From: Blepharisma stoltei
Taxonomy: Eukaryota; Ciliophora; Heterotrichea; Heterotrichida; Blepharismidae
Direction of reading: 5' to 3'
NCBI GenBank assembly: GCA_914767885.1
Contig: CAJZBQ010000028.1
Span: 186,001 to 250,000 of the forward strand
DNA: 64,000 nucleotides
The translations under genes and the position numbers were made by a program. How positions within the stretch are numbered: position 1 is the stretch's first letter; every line of letters begins with the position of its first letter. The notes beneath the pieces are model-generated. The model saw only the letters and a list, made by a program, of their open reading frames with translations. It did no database searches and was not told the origin of the DNA. Positions 1 through 9,771 of this stretch are shown here, one piece after another.

Positions 1-562
1 TCCTTCTTGATATGAAGGTGTAGCAAGCAACTTTTCAACAATTTTCCCATCACTTAACGAAATTTCTCATCTAGTAGATGAAATTATACAAGAGGAATAT
101 GATTTGTGCCAAAATGTATTTTTAGGTGGATTTTCACAAGGAGGAGCGACCGCAATTTACACAGGTTTAGTTGTTTCGAAGGTTCCTTTGCTTGGAATAA
201 TTGCACTTTCTGCGCCTCCATTTCCCTTTATAATCAGATTGATTAATTTGGAATTTAATATGCCTAGGATAAAAAAAGATAGGGCCAATTTTAAGGAATG
301 AGTCTAGCAGATGTCTAGAGAATTTAATATAAAACAATATAAGATAAAATTAGAAAGAAAGAAAATACCTGTATTTGTTTATATGGGAGGAAAAGACGAG
401 ATTTTAAATGAAGAGCTTACAAGAGAAAAATTCAAGAATCTATTAATAGGAATGACTATAACTTACACAAATGATGAATTATTAGGCCACATGTACAGTT
501 GAAAAGAATTCGTGCTATTGAAGAAATGGATGAAATCTATAGCGCCAGCAGAGCATATTTAA
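1..562 (+). CDS. Acyl-protein thioesterase / lysophospholipase-like hydrolase, 5' end outside the window, one in-frame TAG
   Basis: Alpha/beta hydrolase of the acyl-protein thioesterase family, which removes palmitate from protein cysteines. Frame 2 opens at the window edge with PSWYE, where W is TGA, matching the PSWFD element of the family. The nucleophile elbow GGFSQGG starts near base 122. The catalytic-Asp stretch VYMGGKDEIL lies near 380-412 and the His region LGHMYSWKEF near 484-513 (W again TGA). The stop is TAA at 560-562. One TAG at 305-307 interrupts the frame between the two halves, which are otherwise in the same phase. I find no 15-16 nt GT..AG intron or TA-bounded insert that removes it. 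It may be a pseudogene, a sequencing error or an unrecognised intron. Family call is confident; integrity is not. Confidence 0.7.
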
Positions 563-1055
563 TAGATAACCATAATAAGACTAATTTCAGATTAAAAAAA
601 ATATTATTCTGTATATTAATTATGAGTTATAATTTTGCAGATTATAATTATTACTGCTTTTTGGTTCATTATCAATTCACAATATTAAAAATGGGGAATA
701 CTAGAGGTCGAAACTCTTTTAACGTTCCATGGAAAAGGGACTTAGGTTCCTAGATGGTCTTAAAAAGACGAATAGACAGCTTCCTGGAGTTGTGACATTC
801 CACATGGTGTGCTGGAAAGAGAGCTGAGGCAGTTAGGTTCTAACGGTCGATCCACCGATTCGTTATTCAGAACTGATACTGATCCTATCTTATTAAAGGC
901 TTCAAAGAAAACAAGAATTTTAATTAAGAGTAAATTTATTCAAATTCATTATCAATTATTGATTGCTCTCCATAGCATAAATAACTAATATATTAAATCA
1001 TTCATAGGCAAATGCTAACTTGCCCAATATAAAGCATTCTCAAAAGCTTTTATAG
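563..1055. other. Intergenic stretch with a more G+C-rich block (about 690-900)
   Basis: No gene seen. Bases 563-690 are AT-rich. A block at about 690-900 has clearly higher G+C and resembles the other high-G+C interspersed elements of this window in composition, but I found no second copy and no clear direct repeats around it. The ORF at 499-753 is a frame shadow running through the thioesterase 3' end. Confidence 0.35.
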
Positions 1056-1276
1056 TAATTGCCCGAGGATGGCGCAAGATAGCGCCATCCTCGGGCAATT
1101 CAAAAAATACGCCCCGCACGGGAATTGTACCCACGTGTGGGGCCATTTTTGGTATGTGGAGAACATCGACTCCATGTACCAAAAATGGCCCCACACGTGG
1201 GTTCAATTCCCGGTGTGGGGCCATTTTTTTAAATTGCTCAAGGATGGCGCAAGATAGCGCCATCCTCGGGCAATTA
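1056..1276. mobile_element. Palindromic TIR element, GATGGCGC type (221 bp)
   Basis: Perfect terminal inverted repeats TAATTGCCCGAGGATGGCGC / GCGCCATCCTCGGGCAATTA. Each end is itself a hairpin (GGATGGCGC..GCGCCATCC), and an inner pair of arms around CCCACGTGTGGGGCCATTT folds back as well, giving a nested cruciform. It starts and ends with TA as IESs here do. It is intergenic, just upstream of histone H3. The two ORFs on it (1015-1263 minus, 1069-1257 plus) are products of the palindrome. Confidence 0.75.
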
Positions 1277-1466
1277 CAATAAGACAGCCATGCAGTGCAG
1301 ATAAAGGCGCTGTTAGAAGTTTATTTATTAAACATTATTTCTAGCATTTATATCTTTAAATCTCTGGCATTATTTATTTTGCTATATTTTTTTATTTTTT
1401 TCTGACCACTGAAAAATATGCATATTTTAAAGTTAATAAAAAACTTTATGGAATATAATAATATTA

Positions 1467-1883
1467 ATGGCGAGAACCAAGCAAACTGCAAGAAAAACCC
1501 CATTATCAGGAAAAACTCCTAAAAAGCAATTAGCCTCCAAAGCAGCTAAAAAACTATCAGCATCTTCTATAGCTGGCGTCAAGAAGCCCCATCGGTTTAG
1601 ACCAGGGACTGTAGCATTAAGAGAGATCCGAAAATACCAAAAAAGTACTGAGCTTCTTATAAGGAAGCTCCCATTCCAAAGACTCGTTAGAGAACTTGCC
1701 CAAGAATACAAAAGCGATTTGAGATTCCAAAGCTCAGCAGTTTTAGCCCTTCAAGAAGCAGCAGAAGCATTTTTAGTTGGCTTATACGAAGATTCAAATC
1801 TCTGCGCAATTCATGCTAAAAGAGTAACAATCATGCCAAAAGATTTACAATTGGCAAGAAGAATCCGAGGAGAAAGACCATAA
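1467..1883 (+). CDS. Histone H3 variant (copy a)
   Basis: Core nucleosomal histone H3, 138 residues, intron-less and free of IESs. The N-tail begins [20 protein letters not shown]. Lys4, Lys9, a Lys14-like and Lys18 region are recognisable, but the usual ARKSTGG is ARKTPLSGK, so Ser10 is Thr followed by Pro, with two extra residues before the next Lys. The globular domain ([38 protein letters not shown] onward) is canonical to the C-terminal IRGERP; in no field is the full chain given. It differs from copy b at 48132 at many tail positions and by Ala for Gly in [11 protein letters not shown]-rich leader, TAA stop. A replacement or specialised variant is possible; sequence alone cannot say. 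Confidence 0.95.
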   Translation: MARTKQTARKTPLSGKTPKKQLASKAAKKLSASSIAGVKKPHRFRPGTVALREIRKYQKSTELLIRKLPFQRLVRELAQEYKSDLRFQSSAVLALQEAAEAFLVGLYEDSNLCAIHAKRVTIMPKDLQLARRIRGERP

Positions 1884-1911
1884 CTCCATTTTTATCTTTT
1901 TTTTAGATTAA

Positions 1912-2118
1912 TATACCTCCAGAACAGGTATGGCTCGACCTGAAACACCCCCTCCCCCTGACGGTTTCAATTTGAACGACATTGCTAATTCAAAATGATA
2001 AATCCCTCACTAAGGATTTGACAAGTCAAATTTAATTTGTAGATTTCAATAAAGTTGAAACTGTCAGGGGGTGGGGAGGGGGGCTCTAAGGTCGATCTAT
2101 AACCGTGCTCACGGTATA
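1912..2118. mobile_element. TIR element of the TATACC family, copy 1 (207 bp)
   Basis: Begins TATACC and ends GGTATA. The imperfect terminal inverted repeats run through GTCGAACC-like and C-run segments: left CACCCCCTCCCCCTGACGG, right inverse GTCAGGGGGTGGGGAGG. It lies between the stops of histone H3 and the convergent B-box gene. A homologous 201-bp copy sits inside the big membrane-protein gene at 18156-18356 and shares the end ATCTATAACYGTGCTC. Confidence 0.7.
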
Positions 2119-2133
2119 CAATATTATGGAAAT

Positions 2134-2734
2134 TTAATTATTCGAAACATGATTTTCTTCTTTATTCCTTTTTAGCCTTTTTGAAGAATATAAGAAAAGA
2201 TTGTGTCCTTTTAAAGAGCTTTTTTTGTGGAAACTATGATAACAATTAATACAAAATCGTTTGCTGACACATCCAGTGCATAATCCTTTAGCTTCTTTAT
2301 TGCATACTGAACATGTAAATTGGTCTAATTATTTTGATACCTAAAATAGCTTTGGCTTTCTCCACACTTATGCTGGTGTTAATAGTGCTCTCTTTAGGTG
2401 TTTCCCCTTGTCCGAGGGTAATAAAATTGTCTCTCCCATAGCATGGTATCATCTGAACTTCAGTCTCTGGGGATGAAATTGAGCTTCTTTCAATTGGACT
2501 TATTAAAATTTCATCAATCGGCTTTGATTTCGCTTTTCTTATCGGTTCCTTTTTAAATTCATTTCTCTCTTTATCGTTTTTTTCGATTTCTGCTTGTGAT
2601 TGATCATTTTCTTTTATCAAGTCATACGTCACAAAACTTTCAGGCAAGCTTTTACTCTCCAAGATAGTTGGGGTTTGGTCGCGATTTCTTCGTGAACAGC
2701 AGGAGGGCAGTATTCTATCTACTCACGAGCGCAT
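2134..2734 (-). CDS. Small B-box-like zinc-finger protein with a 16-nt intron
   Basis: Read from ATG at 2734 with TGA=Trp at codon 4 (MRSW) and one GT..AG intron of 16 nt at 2325-2340. Splicing gives 585 nt = 194 residues plus TAA (2134-2136). The N-terminal two thirds are charged and low-complexity. The C-terminus after the intron is a compact Cys/His cluster: CSVCNKEAKGLC then CVSKRFCINCYHSFHKK, a B-box/TRAF-type zinc-binding pattern. Without the splice the zinc cluster is out of frame, which supports the tiny intron. Function unknown; possibly a scaffold or ubiquitin-related adaptor. Confidence 0.75.
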
Positions 2735-2780
2735 TTTAATCTTATATATTCATTATGTTCAATAATTTTACTAATCTAAA

Positions 2781-3994
2781 TTATTGGCAGCATTTGGGTT
2801 GTTCTACTCTGGGTGCTCTGCCAAAGGAAACTTTTTCTTCATTTAGGTCGATACGTCTTGTGGGGCCAATTGAGCTTTGCAGACTCCTTTTGATGCCAAT
2901 TACATTTCTAATCGTTAATTGGTAAATTTCGTTCAAAATCCTTTCAAAAGCTAAACTCACATTAGTAGCATCCATAGCAGAAGTCTCAATAAAAGCCAAA
3001 TTATGTTTCTGAGAATAGCCTGCCCCTTCTTCAGTCCTGACAGCTCTAAGATGTTTTAAATCAGTTTTATTCCCTACAAGCATAACTACGGTTTGAGAAT
3101 CTGCATGGTCTTTGAGTTCTTTAAGCTATAATTAAATATGGCGTCTCAGCTTGGGCATGATGGGAGGCTATGCAGCCTCGAGCACATATTTAATTATATT
3201 AGCAAGGTTTTACATCTCAGAAATGGCAGGGAAGCAATTACAGTTATGTGGAGACTAGCCCTAACCGCTTTAGAGATGAATTTTTATCTCGTGGGAAGAT
3301 GGAACAAGGGAAGCTCAGCAAACCCTACAGACAATACCTAGACCTATCGAGCAATTCTGCAGCATGAAACTAGGGTTACGCCTTGGACTTAAGGCTTTCA
3401 CAAAAGATGAGGGTTGACTAGAAATTCCATTTTTTTGATTGTGGAGGAAAACTTGCACTTAGTGTCATAGCAGGCCACAGAAGTCCATAGTCTGCCCACT
3501 CAACACTGCAGTCGAAAGGCAAGGAGAAGGCGTCCTCGATACTCGAACCAACTTGTCAGGTGAAATATTTCCACCAAAGAGAAACCTACAGGAATGCTGC
3601 AAAGAAAATGAATCTACAAAAGTCTTTGGTGACTGAAAAACCAAAAAGTCCTATTAATTGAGATTAAAATCTCTTTAAGCCATCTTTCCACATTTTCAAA
3701 TGACGTAGGCTTGCATACATCATAAACTAACAAAGCTCCAACAGCTCCACGATAATACGCAGATGTGATAGCTCTATAACGCTCTTGGCCAGCTGTATCC
3801 CAAATTTGTGCTTTTATCGTTTTTCCATCAATTATAATACTTTTTTGAGCGAACTCGACACCTATTGTAGTTTTGGATTCTAAATTAAACTCGTTCTTGG
3901 TAAACCTTGAGAGAAGATTGGATTTGCCGACACCTGAGTCACCGATGAGGACAATTTTAAAGAGATAGTCGTAGTCATCTTCACCTCTCATCAT
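2781..3994 (-). CDS. Rab11-type small GTPase, split by an IES
   Basis: Small GTPase for membrane traffic, probably recycling or contractile-vacuole membranes by family analogy. The N-terminal exon carries G1 [14 protein letters not shown], the Thr-35 region TTIGVEF and G3 [13 protein letters not shown], and runs to NVERWLKE. It is interrupted by 554 bp (3122-3675) between 9-bp direct repeats. After removal it continues [20 protein letters not shown] (G4) and ETSA (G5), and ends in the prenylation motif CCQ. The joined length is 660 nt, 219 residues. All nucleotide-binding motifs are intact, so it should be an active Rab. The match is closest to the Rab11 class ([23 protein letters not shown]). 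Confidence 0.93.
3122..3675. mobile_element. IES: G+C-rich retroposon-like element (family B, copy 1) with 9-bp TSD
   Basis: Direct repeats TCTTTAAGC at 3118-3126 and 3672-3680 flank 545 bp. The left end is a 72-bp hairpin with arms TATAATTAAATATG / CATATTTAATTATA (3127-3198). The body is homologous, in inverse orientation, to 50957-51492, including the same hairpin. TA inside the repeat gives an IES of 554 bp whose removal restores the Rab11 frame. Confidence 0.8.
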
Positions 3995-4086
3995 TTTATT
4001 CAGAACTTATATTGTCAATAAATTCAACTATTATTCTAAATTATCTATTTATATCATTTTTATAGTGTGGAATAAATATTTAACTG

Positions 4087-4420
4087 TATTTGCCCCCCTC
4101 TGTGAGTGAACAAAAAAGTTTTGTTCACTCACGGAGGGGGGTTAATTTTTTTTTTTTTTAAAAATATTTTTTTTCGAAATTTAAAAAAATCTTAATTCAC
4201 AAAAATTAAAAGCAAATATTAATTTAATTTATAAAATTTACGTTTTAACAAGCAATTCGTTTAAAATTAAACAGAATTAGTATAAGATTTCATTATACTA
4301 ATTATCATTTATATATAATTTTTTTTTTCATAAAAAATTTTTGTTCACTCACGGAGGTGGGCTTTTTGGCAAAAAATAGGGATTTTTCTAATGATTTTGT
4401 TCACTCATGGAGGGGGGAGT
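4087..4420 (+). mobile_element. Family-1 MITE/IES upstream of the kelch gene
   Basis: Left hairpin GTGAGTGAACAAAA..TTTTGTTCACTCACGG next to a C-run, AT-rich core containing ATTATCATTTATATAT, then a subterminal TTTTTGTTCACTCACGG and the terminal GTTCACTCATGGAGGGGGG followed by TTA. This is the canonical orientation of the family. The left TA is less clean (TATTTGCCCCCC). Confidence 0.75.
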
Positions 4421-4458
4421 TAGTATTTTAATGCTATTTATTAATAATTTTATTTATA

Positions 4459-5694
4459 ATGCTGAAGCAAATTTGTTATAAAAATGGGTGTGAAGAAATT
4501 CCTGATGGTTTTTGTGATTGCGAAAAAGATAGGATTTATTTTTGTCTTGGACATATGAATGAACATTTTATGATTGATTCTGGGCAAAGGCACAAATTTT
4601 ATGATATAAAGTATTCAAATTATGAGTCTAGAATTGAAGAAATATTTAAAATTAAATCCAGTCTTAATTTATTCAAAAGAAAGGCTCTATATGAATGTGC
4701 TAATATGATCAAGCAAATTAAGGAGGAATCAGAAAGTGTTATTTTGAAAATTGAAAAGCTTGATCTGAAACTAAACTCGGTATTGAGCGAGTTATTTTTT
4801 AAAAAAAGCACACTGGCCACATCTCAAAACCCAATTCTCGAATCTAATTGATCAAAATTATACCGTATCCTGGATTTCGACGATATTAGTAATTCTATTG
4901 AAAACCAGCCCCAAATATCTGAAAAAGTACAGCCTGATATAAACCATGATTTTGATAACTATTCTAGCTCAATCTGTTTTTTCCAAAATAAAACAAAAAA
5001 CTTGGTCACTCTCAATTTAAATAATCTTGAATTGTCTTCAAATTCTTTAAATATTAGAAAAAACATTGATAGGTGTATATCTATGTGCCAGATACCAAAC
5101 AAAATTTTTTGCTATGGAAATTTTATTTGGTGATACGATGGTCTTACTTTTATTATTGACGAATTTAATAAAGTCCAATTATTACCGTCAGGCAAGAAAA
5201 ATTGTTTTCTAAAAATAGTTTACTTCAACAGCAATATTTATGCATTTGGAGGAGATAATAATCTTGCAGAAAAATTTAATCTTTGTACTTCAGCATGAGA
5301 GACTTGTGCTTCTCTCCCAAAAGGAAATTTTCAGCACAGTTATAGCGTCGAATATAATAATGAAATTATTTTAACAGGATACTCGCTTGATAAATTATTC
5401 AGATATAATATAGATAGCAATGTTTTTACTGAGGCTGCAGGTATTTTACTGCAAAAAGAAATATATAAAATGCTGATTTCTGCTCAGGACAAACTTTATA
5501 TTGTTGAAGCTTCATCAAAAATTTATGAATGCAAATCATTTGATTTATCTTCATGAAATTGTATTGGGATAAACCTATTGCCAATTTATTCTTCTTTTAT
5601 CAGTTATAGTGTAAATTTCAAAGGCAAAGAGTATTTTATCAATGAAAAATACGATCTTTGGGAATTTGATTTAAAATTGCAAACTTTTAAGTAA
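4459..5694 (+). CDS. Kelch-repeat protein with N-terminal zinc-binding module and coiled coil
   Basis: 411 residues using TGA=Trp at several places (for example ESNWSKLYR and SAWETCASLP). The N-terminus has spaced Cys/His (CYKNGCEEI, CDCEKDRIYFCLGHMNEH), a B-box-like pair, then a coiled coil (IKQIKEESESVILKIEKLD). The C-terminal half has beta-propeller blades of the kelch type, such as IYAFGGDNN followed 15 residues later by ASLP, and CYGNFIWW. The same architecture occurs at 40768-43999. The TAA stop (5692-5694) lies on the boundary of the following MITE, so after excision the stop would become TAG. The gene sits between two inverted family-1 elements. Probably a cytoplasmic adaptor; partner unknown. 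Confidence 0.8.
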
Positions 5695-6065
5695 CTCCCC
5701 CCCCCTCCGTGAGTGAACAAAACCATTAGAAAAATCCCTATTTTTTGCCCAAAAACCCACCCTCCGTGAGTGAACAAAAATTTTTTTAATAGAAAAAATT
5801 TTTATGGGAAAAAAATCTTGATATATAAATGATAATTAGTATAATGAAATCTAGAGCTAATTCTGTTTAATTTCAAACAAATTGCTTTTTAAAACATAAA
5901 TTTTATAAATTAAATTAATATTTGCTTTCCAATTTTTGCGAATTAGATTTTTTTAAATTTCGAAAAAATATATTTTTTATAAAAATTTATATATAATTTT
6001 TTTAAAAAAAAAAAAAATTAACCCCCTCCGTGAGTGAACAAAATTGTTTTGTTCACTGGGGGAGT
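5692..6065 (-). mobile_element. Family-1 MITE/IES overlapping the kelch stop codon (374 bp)
   Basis: Inverse orientation to the 4087 copy: terminal CTCCGTGAGTGAACAAAACC, subterminal CCCACCCTCCGTGAGTGAAC, AT core, and the hairpin end at 6025-6060. Left TA is 5692-5693, inside the TAA stop; right TA is 6066-6067. Excision gives AAG-TAG. Confidence 0.8.
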
Positions 6066-6226
6066 TAGTAAAAAAATTAAATTTTTAGTTTATGTATAAT
6101 TATTTTTATAAAATTAATTTCTCCATTAAAGAAAGCGCCTCAATTATAAGAGTTCTCATGAATTTACTTGAGTACCTACCCTTTTATAAATCGGGAATAA
6201 TTAAGAAAATAAATTTGGAAATGTAA

Positions 6227-7087
6227 ATGTTTTTACAAGCAATAGAGATCACGGACCAAATAATGTCTTTGCTTCCACAGGGTTCAGAACTGTAAAACAA
6301 ACATAGAAAATCATTTATTCGACATAAAGTACAAGAAATCCAATCCATGCTAAAAATGCATAATTCAGCCTTAAACGAAAACCTTAAACTGCCGATTTTA
6401 AATATCATTTTCAAAGACCTTGACGGGTTTCAGCTGACCAAAGGCTACAATAGTTCTCAGCATGACTATGGAGAAATGCGGTCCTTAAGAGATTACATTG
6501 ATGCATTTGCCTATTCAAAAAATCTCAAAAAAGAAAATGCCTGCTTCACTGATCTAGGATGTGGCTTAGGAAAAGCGAATCTTGTCGCTTCTAGCATTTT
6601 TAAGGCAAAAAAATCAATAGGAATTGAAATTATCCCAAGACTCTACACAATGGCATGTGCTGGGAAAATGTTATTTCAATCGTTTGACAACAAAAGAGAA
6701 TTGTCAATTGAATATTTTAATTCAGATATTATGCAATCATTACAAATATGAAAAGACTCAGATGTGGTATATGCTAAATTATGATGAATAGCCCACTTAG
6801 GGGCATTTTTTTTTTTTCCAAATGCCAGCAGCTTTGCCAAATTTATAATTTGGTAATCAAAAAAGTTTCATTAATTGGCTATTCGTTGGAGATAGATATA
6901 TTTGAATTGTTTAACATGAAGTAGGGAAGTTGTCAGAGAAATTGTGAAATTATTTGATCAGCTTAAGGCTGGGTGTGAAGTGTTTTGCACACTGAAGATT
7001 AGGAAGAATAATATGAAGCTGATAAAGACTATTGAAGCCGAAATGACTTGGGGAAGGGGCAGAGTGTATTTGTATGTTCTGCGATAA
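6227..7087 (+). CDS. DOT1-like histone methyltransferase
   Basis: SAM-dependent methyltransferase resembling the DOT1 (H3K79) class. ATG at 6227, a 15-nt intron at 6292-6306, a 16-nt intron at 6909-6924 and a 92-bp IES at 6780-6871. Removing them leaves 738 nt, 245 residues, TAA at 7085-7087. Seen motifs: HDYGEM (DOT1 YGE), motif I TDLGCGLGKANL, IGIEIIPRLY (acidic residue for the SAM ribose), and SDVVYAKL, where DOT1 proteins have DVVF/DVVY. TGA encodes Trp in LQIWKDSD. It is much shorter than animal DOT1L and lacks extensions. Substrate is inferred, not shown. Confidence 0.8.
6780..6871. mobile_element. Short IES in the DOT1-like gene (92 bp)
   Basis: TA at 6780-6781 and 6872-6873. It contains a 12-T run and a small palindrome CCAAATTTATAATTTGG. 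Excision joins ..VVYAKL to IGYSLEID.. and makes the whole CDS an exact multiple of three. Confidence 0.75.
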
Positions 7088-7249
7088 GTACACAATTTTT
7101 GAATTAGTTAAGTAGGATAATTTTATAAATATTGCCGATGTCTTTCAGTAGATAAGCTAGTATTAAAAATTTAGCCTATATAAGGGATATAAAACATTAT
7201 TAAAGGCAAAAATATTTTAAAAATAAAAATTTCAATTTATAAAATAAAT

Positions 7250-8035
7250 ATGAAATCTTTGGACAGTTATAATTTTGGACCACCCCCCCTTTTTCATCAA
7301 AATCAAATGGCATCATCCTTCACTCCCGAAGAAGAAGAAACTATTCAATTTTTGATGGACAAGCTCCGCAATATCCGTAACTCAATTAAATTTTACTACG
7401 AAGGCCCATCCTTTAAGCCAGCCCAAATTCCAGCTCCTGTTAAAGAAGAAATAGTCTCCCTTTTCGACCAGCATGGCGGAATTGACATCCTCGTTAAGCT
7501 AACCCACATTTCCCCATTCCAAATAAAAATGTGACATAAAGAATGAAAAAAAGATCCTTCTTGTTTCTACGCCAATAGAGACCCAGGGTCATTTAAACAT
7601 TTCAAAAAATCAGATTTTGTAGGAAAAGTTTTAGGTGAAAAAGATGCATGAGATGACTTAAAATTAAACAAAGACAAAAAGATGCCAAAATTAAAGAGAG
7701 AGGATTATAGAGGAATTACGTCACTAGAGCAAATTAGAAATAAATTAAGCCCAGAAGTCCAAGCTGAGTGCGAACAAATTAATAAATTGATGAAGGAAAG
7801 AAAAAGTGAAGTATCTGGGATTGATCCAGAAATCAAAAGAATGATTGTAAAAGCAGTACTGAAGGCGGGAAACCCGAAACCGATTGGGCTCATGATTGGG
7901 GTGAATGAGAGGATTATTTTAAGCTGAAGGGCAGTTTTTGTAAAAGAGCTTGAGGAGAATGGAGCAGATTACAAAAAAGAAGAAGATGCTGAAGAAAAAA
8001 CTATAGCAAAAACTGAAGAGAAATTGCTTATGTAA
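7250..8035 (+). CDS. Unknown 261-residue protein
   Basis: Intact with TGA=Trp (codons in KMWHKEWKKD, DAWDDLKL and LSWRAVF); TAA at 8033-8035. The N-terminus is acidic and rich in Glu (FTPEEEETIQFLMDKL). The centre has conserved-looking aromatic and Trp positions, and the C-terminus is Lys/Glu-rich. No motif recognised, no signal peptide or membrane segment. Length is 786 nt without any insert. The start is the first ATG after an AT-rich leader. I cannot assign a function. Confidence 0.75.
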
Positions 8036-8121
8036 TTTAAAATATAAAAAATAACTGAGTTTTTGTAACGAAAATAAATGGTTTTGATTTTTTATTATGC
8101 AGTAGAATTGAAGGAATTCTG

Positions 8122-9749
8122 TTAGTTAGATTTTGCAATAGTTTCTAAACCATTTATATCGAAGCTCATTGCATATTCAATAGGCATCTCACAAGCTCTA
8201 TCCCATATATAGTTAGCTAAACAAGTCATTGCTCTTGAAACGCCAAACAAGACTGGCCCCATTTCTCCATCTCTTACTCCAAATGAATATAAAGCAGCAC
8301 CAGAAATAAAATCTCCATTTACTTGTGGATCTCTGAGTTTTCCTCTAACTCCCCCCCCCTCCGTGAGTGAACAAAAAAATTTTGTTCACTCACGGAGGGG
8401 GTTTATTTTTTTTTTAAAAAAATTTATATATAAATTTTATAAAAAATTTTGTTTTTGAAATTTAAAAAAATCCTAATTTGCAAAAATTTGAAAGCAAATA
8501 TTAATTTAATTTATAAAATTTATGTTTTAAAATGCAATTCATTTAAAATTAAACAGAATTAGCTCTAGATTTCATTATATTAATTATCATTTATATATCA
8601 AGATTTTTTTCCGTAAAAAATTTTTGTTCACTCACGGAGGGTGGGTTTTTGGGCAAAAAATGGCGATTTTTCTAATGGTTTTGTTCACTCACGGAGGGGG
8701 GGGGGAGTAAGCAATTTAGGCACCTCTTCTGCAGCTTTTTCTATATTAATAAGCCAAGGATTTTTTGGGTCTTTACTTTTCCAATAATCATGAATTATAT
8801 CATATCTTGGATCTCTTCTCCCTAAAACAGCATGCCCGAATCCTGGGATGCTTTTATTATCATTAATATCTCTATTCGCCTGTGCAAGATAAAAATTATT
8901 TGCTTTTATTATCCATTCTAAGCTATCTTGGACAGCTTTTCCATGCAAATGTCCTGAAACTCCATTAATAGCTCCAGCTATTGACTTAAAAGGGTCTGAA
9001 AGTGGCGATCCAATTGCTTTACTCGCATGAGCACCAACACTCCCAGAATCACTATCACAATAAAGGCTTAAAAATAGCCGTAAAAACCCAATATTATTTG
9101 GTGTCCCAGCACCAATTAGTCCTAAAAATTTCCCTCCAATGTCTTTAAAGTCAGTATTATTAATATCAATCCCTGATCTTTTACAATATATATAAGCAGC
9201 TAATACGGGCAGTTTGGCTAAAATTACTAGGGAGTCTTCAAATGCTGGGATTCATAAGTCTTTTCTCTTGATTGTGGAATATGCTGAGGCAAATTGGCTA
9301 TTTTCTTGTAAAGCCATGATACCAATTGATAACAAGCTGGTTGCAGGGAAATTCTGAGGCAAGGTGTCAAGAGTTTTGATAACTTGTTCAGGAAGCTGGG
9401 ATACAGCATCTAAGCTATTAATTAATGAGGAAATTTCTTGCTGTGTAGGGATTTCTCCAGTTAATAAATACCAAAACATTGATTCAGGGTATAGACAGCC
9501 ATCTTGCAAAGGTAGCAACCTAAGCAGCTCATTGATTGTTTTACCTCTGATTAATGGACCTTGTTCTGGAGACATTTCACATGTAAATGAATTTAATACA
9601 GGAACTCCTCTTAGTCCTCCTAATATATGCTTTATTCTCAAGGTGCCGATTGGGACATTACTTTTCTTAATAGCATCGACTCTTTTAATAACGTCAGGGA
9701 TCTTGCTTTGGACCTTTTCAAATAATTGAGGACATACTCGTGATATCAT
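8122..9749 (-). CDS. Citrate synthase (mitochondrial type), split by a family-1 IES
   Basis: Condenses acetyl-CoA and oxaloacetate to citrate. ATG at 9749; after removal of 362 bp the CDS is 1266 nt, 421 residues, ending TAA at 8122-8124. Catalytic elements are visible: GHLHGKA (first His loop), PGFGHAVLGRRDPRY (second His and Arg), and GDFISGAALYSFG with the catalytic-Asp position, then FGVSRAM. The IES lies in the sequence EEVPKLL/RGKLRDPQ, between the second His loop and the Asp loop. A basic N-terminus (MISRVCPQLFEKVQSK) is compatible with a mitochondrial presequence. One TGA=Trp in KDLWIPAF. The start is only 22 bp from the divergent gene at 9772. Confidence 0.95.
8346..8707 (+). mobile_element. 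Family-1 MITE/IES inside citrate synthase (362 bp)
   Basis: Full-length copy: TAA then C-run, hairpin GTGAGTGAACAAAA..TTTTGTTCACTCACGG, AT core, subterminal repeat, terminal repeat, G-run, TAA. TA at 8346-8347 and 8708-8709. Without removal the reading frame runs into proline- and arginine-rich nonsense from the C-run. Confidence 0.92.
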
Positions 9750-9771
9750 TTTTATAAAAGGATAATATATT

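Noticed and set aside
1015-1263. Overlapping ORFs on both strands at 1015-1263 and 1069-1257
   Set aside because: Both arise from the near-perfect palindrome 1056-1276; a palindrome gives mirrored open frames without coding meaning.
8685-8948. Separate short citrate synthase gene and many other split genes under the standard code
   Set aside because: Reading TGA as Trp and removing the TA-bounded inserts merges them into full-length proteins with conserved motifs and exact multiples of three, so they are not independent genes or frameshifted pseudogenes.
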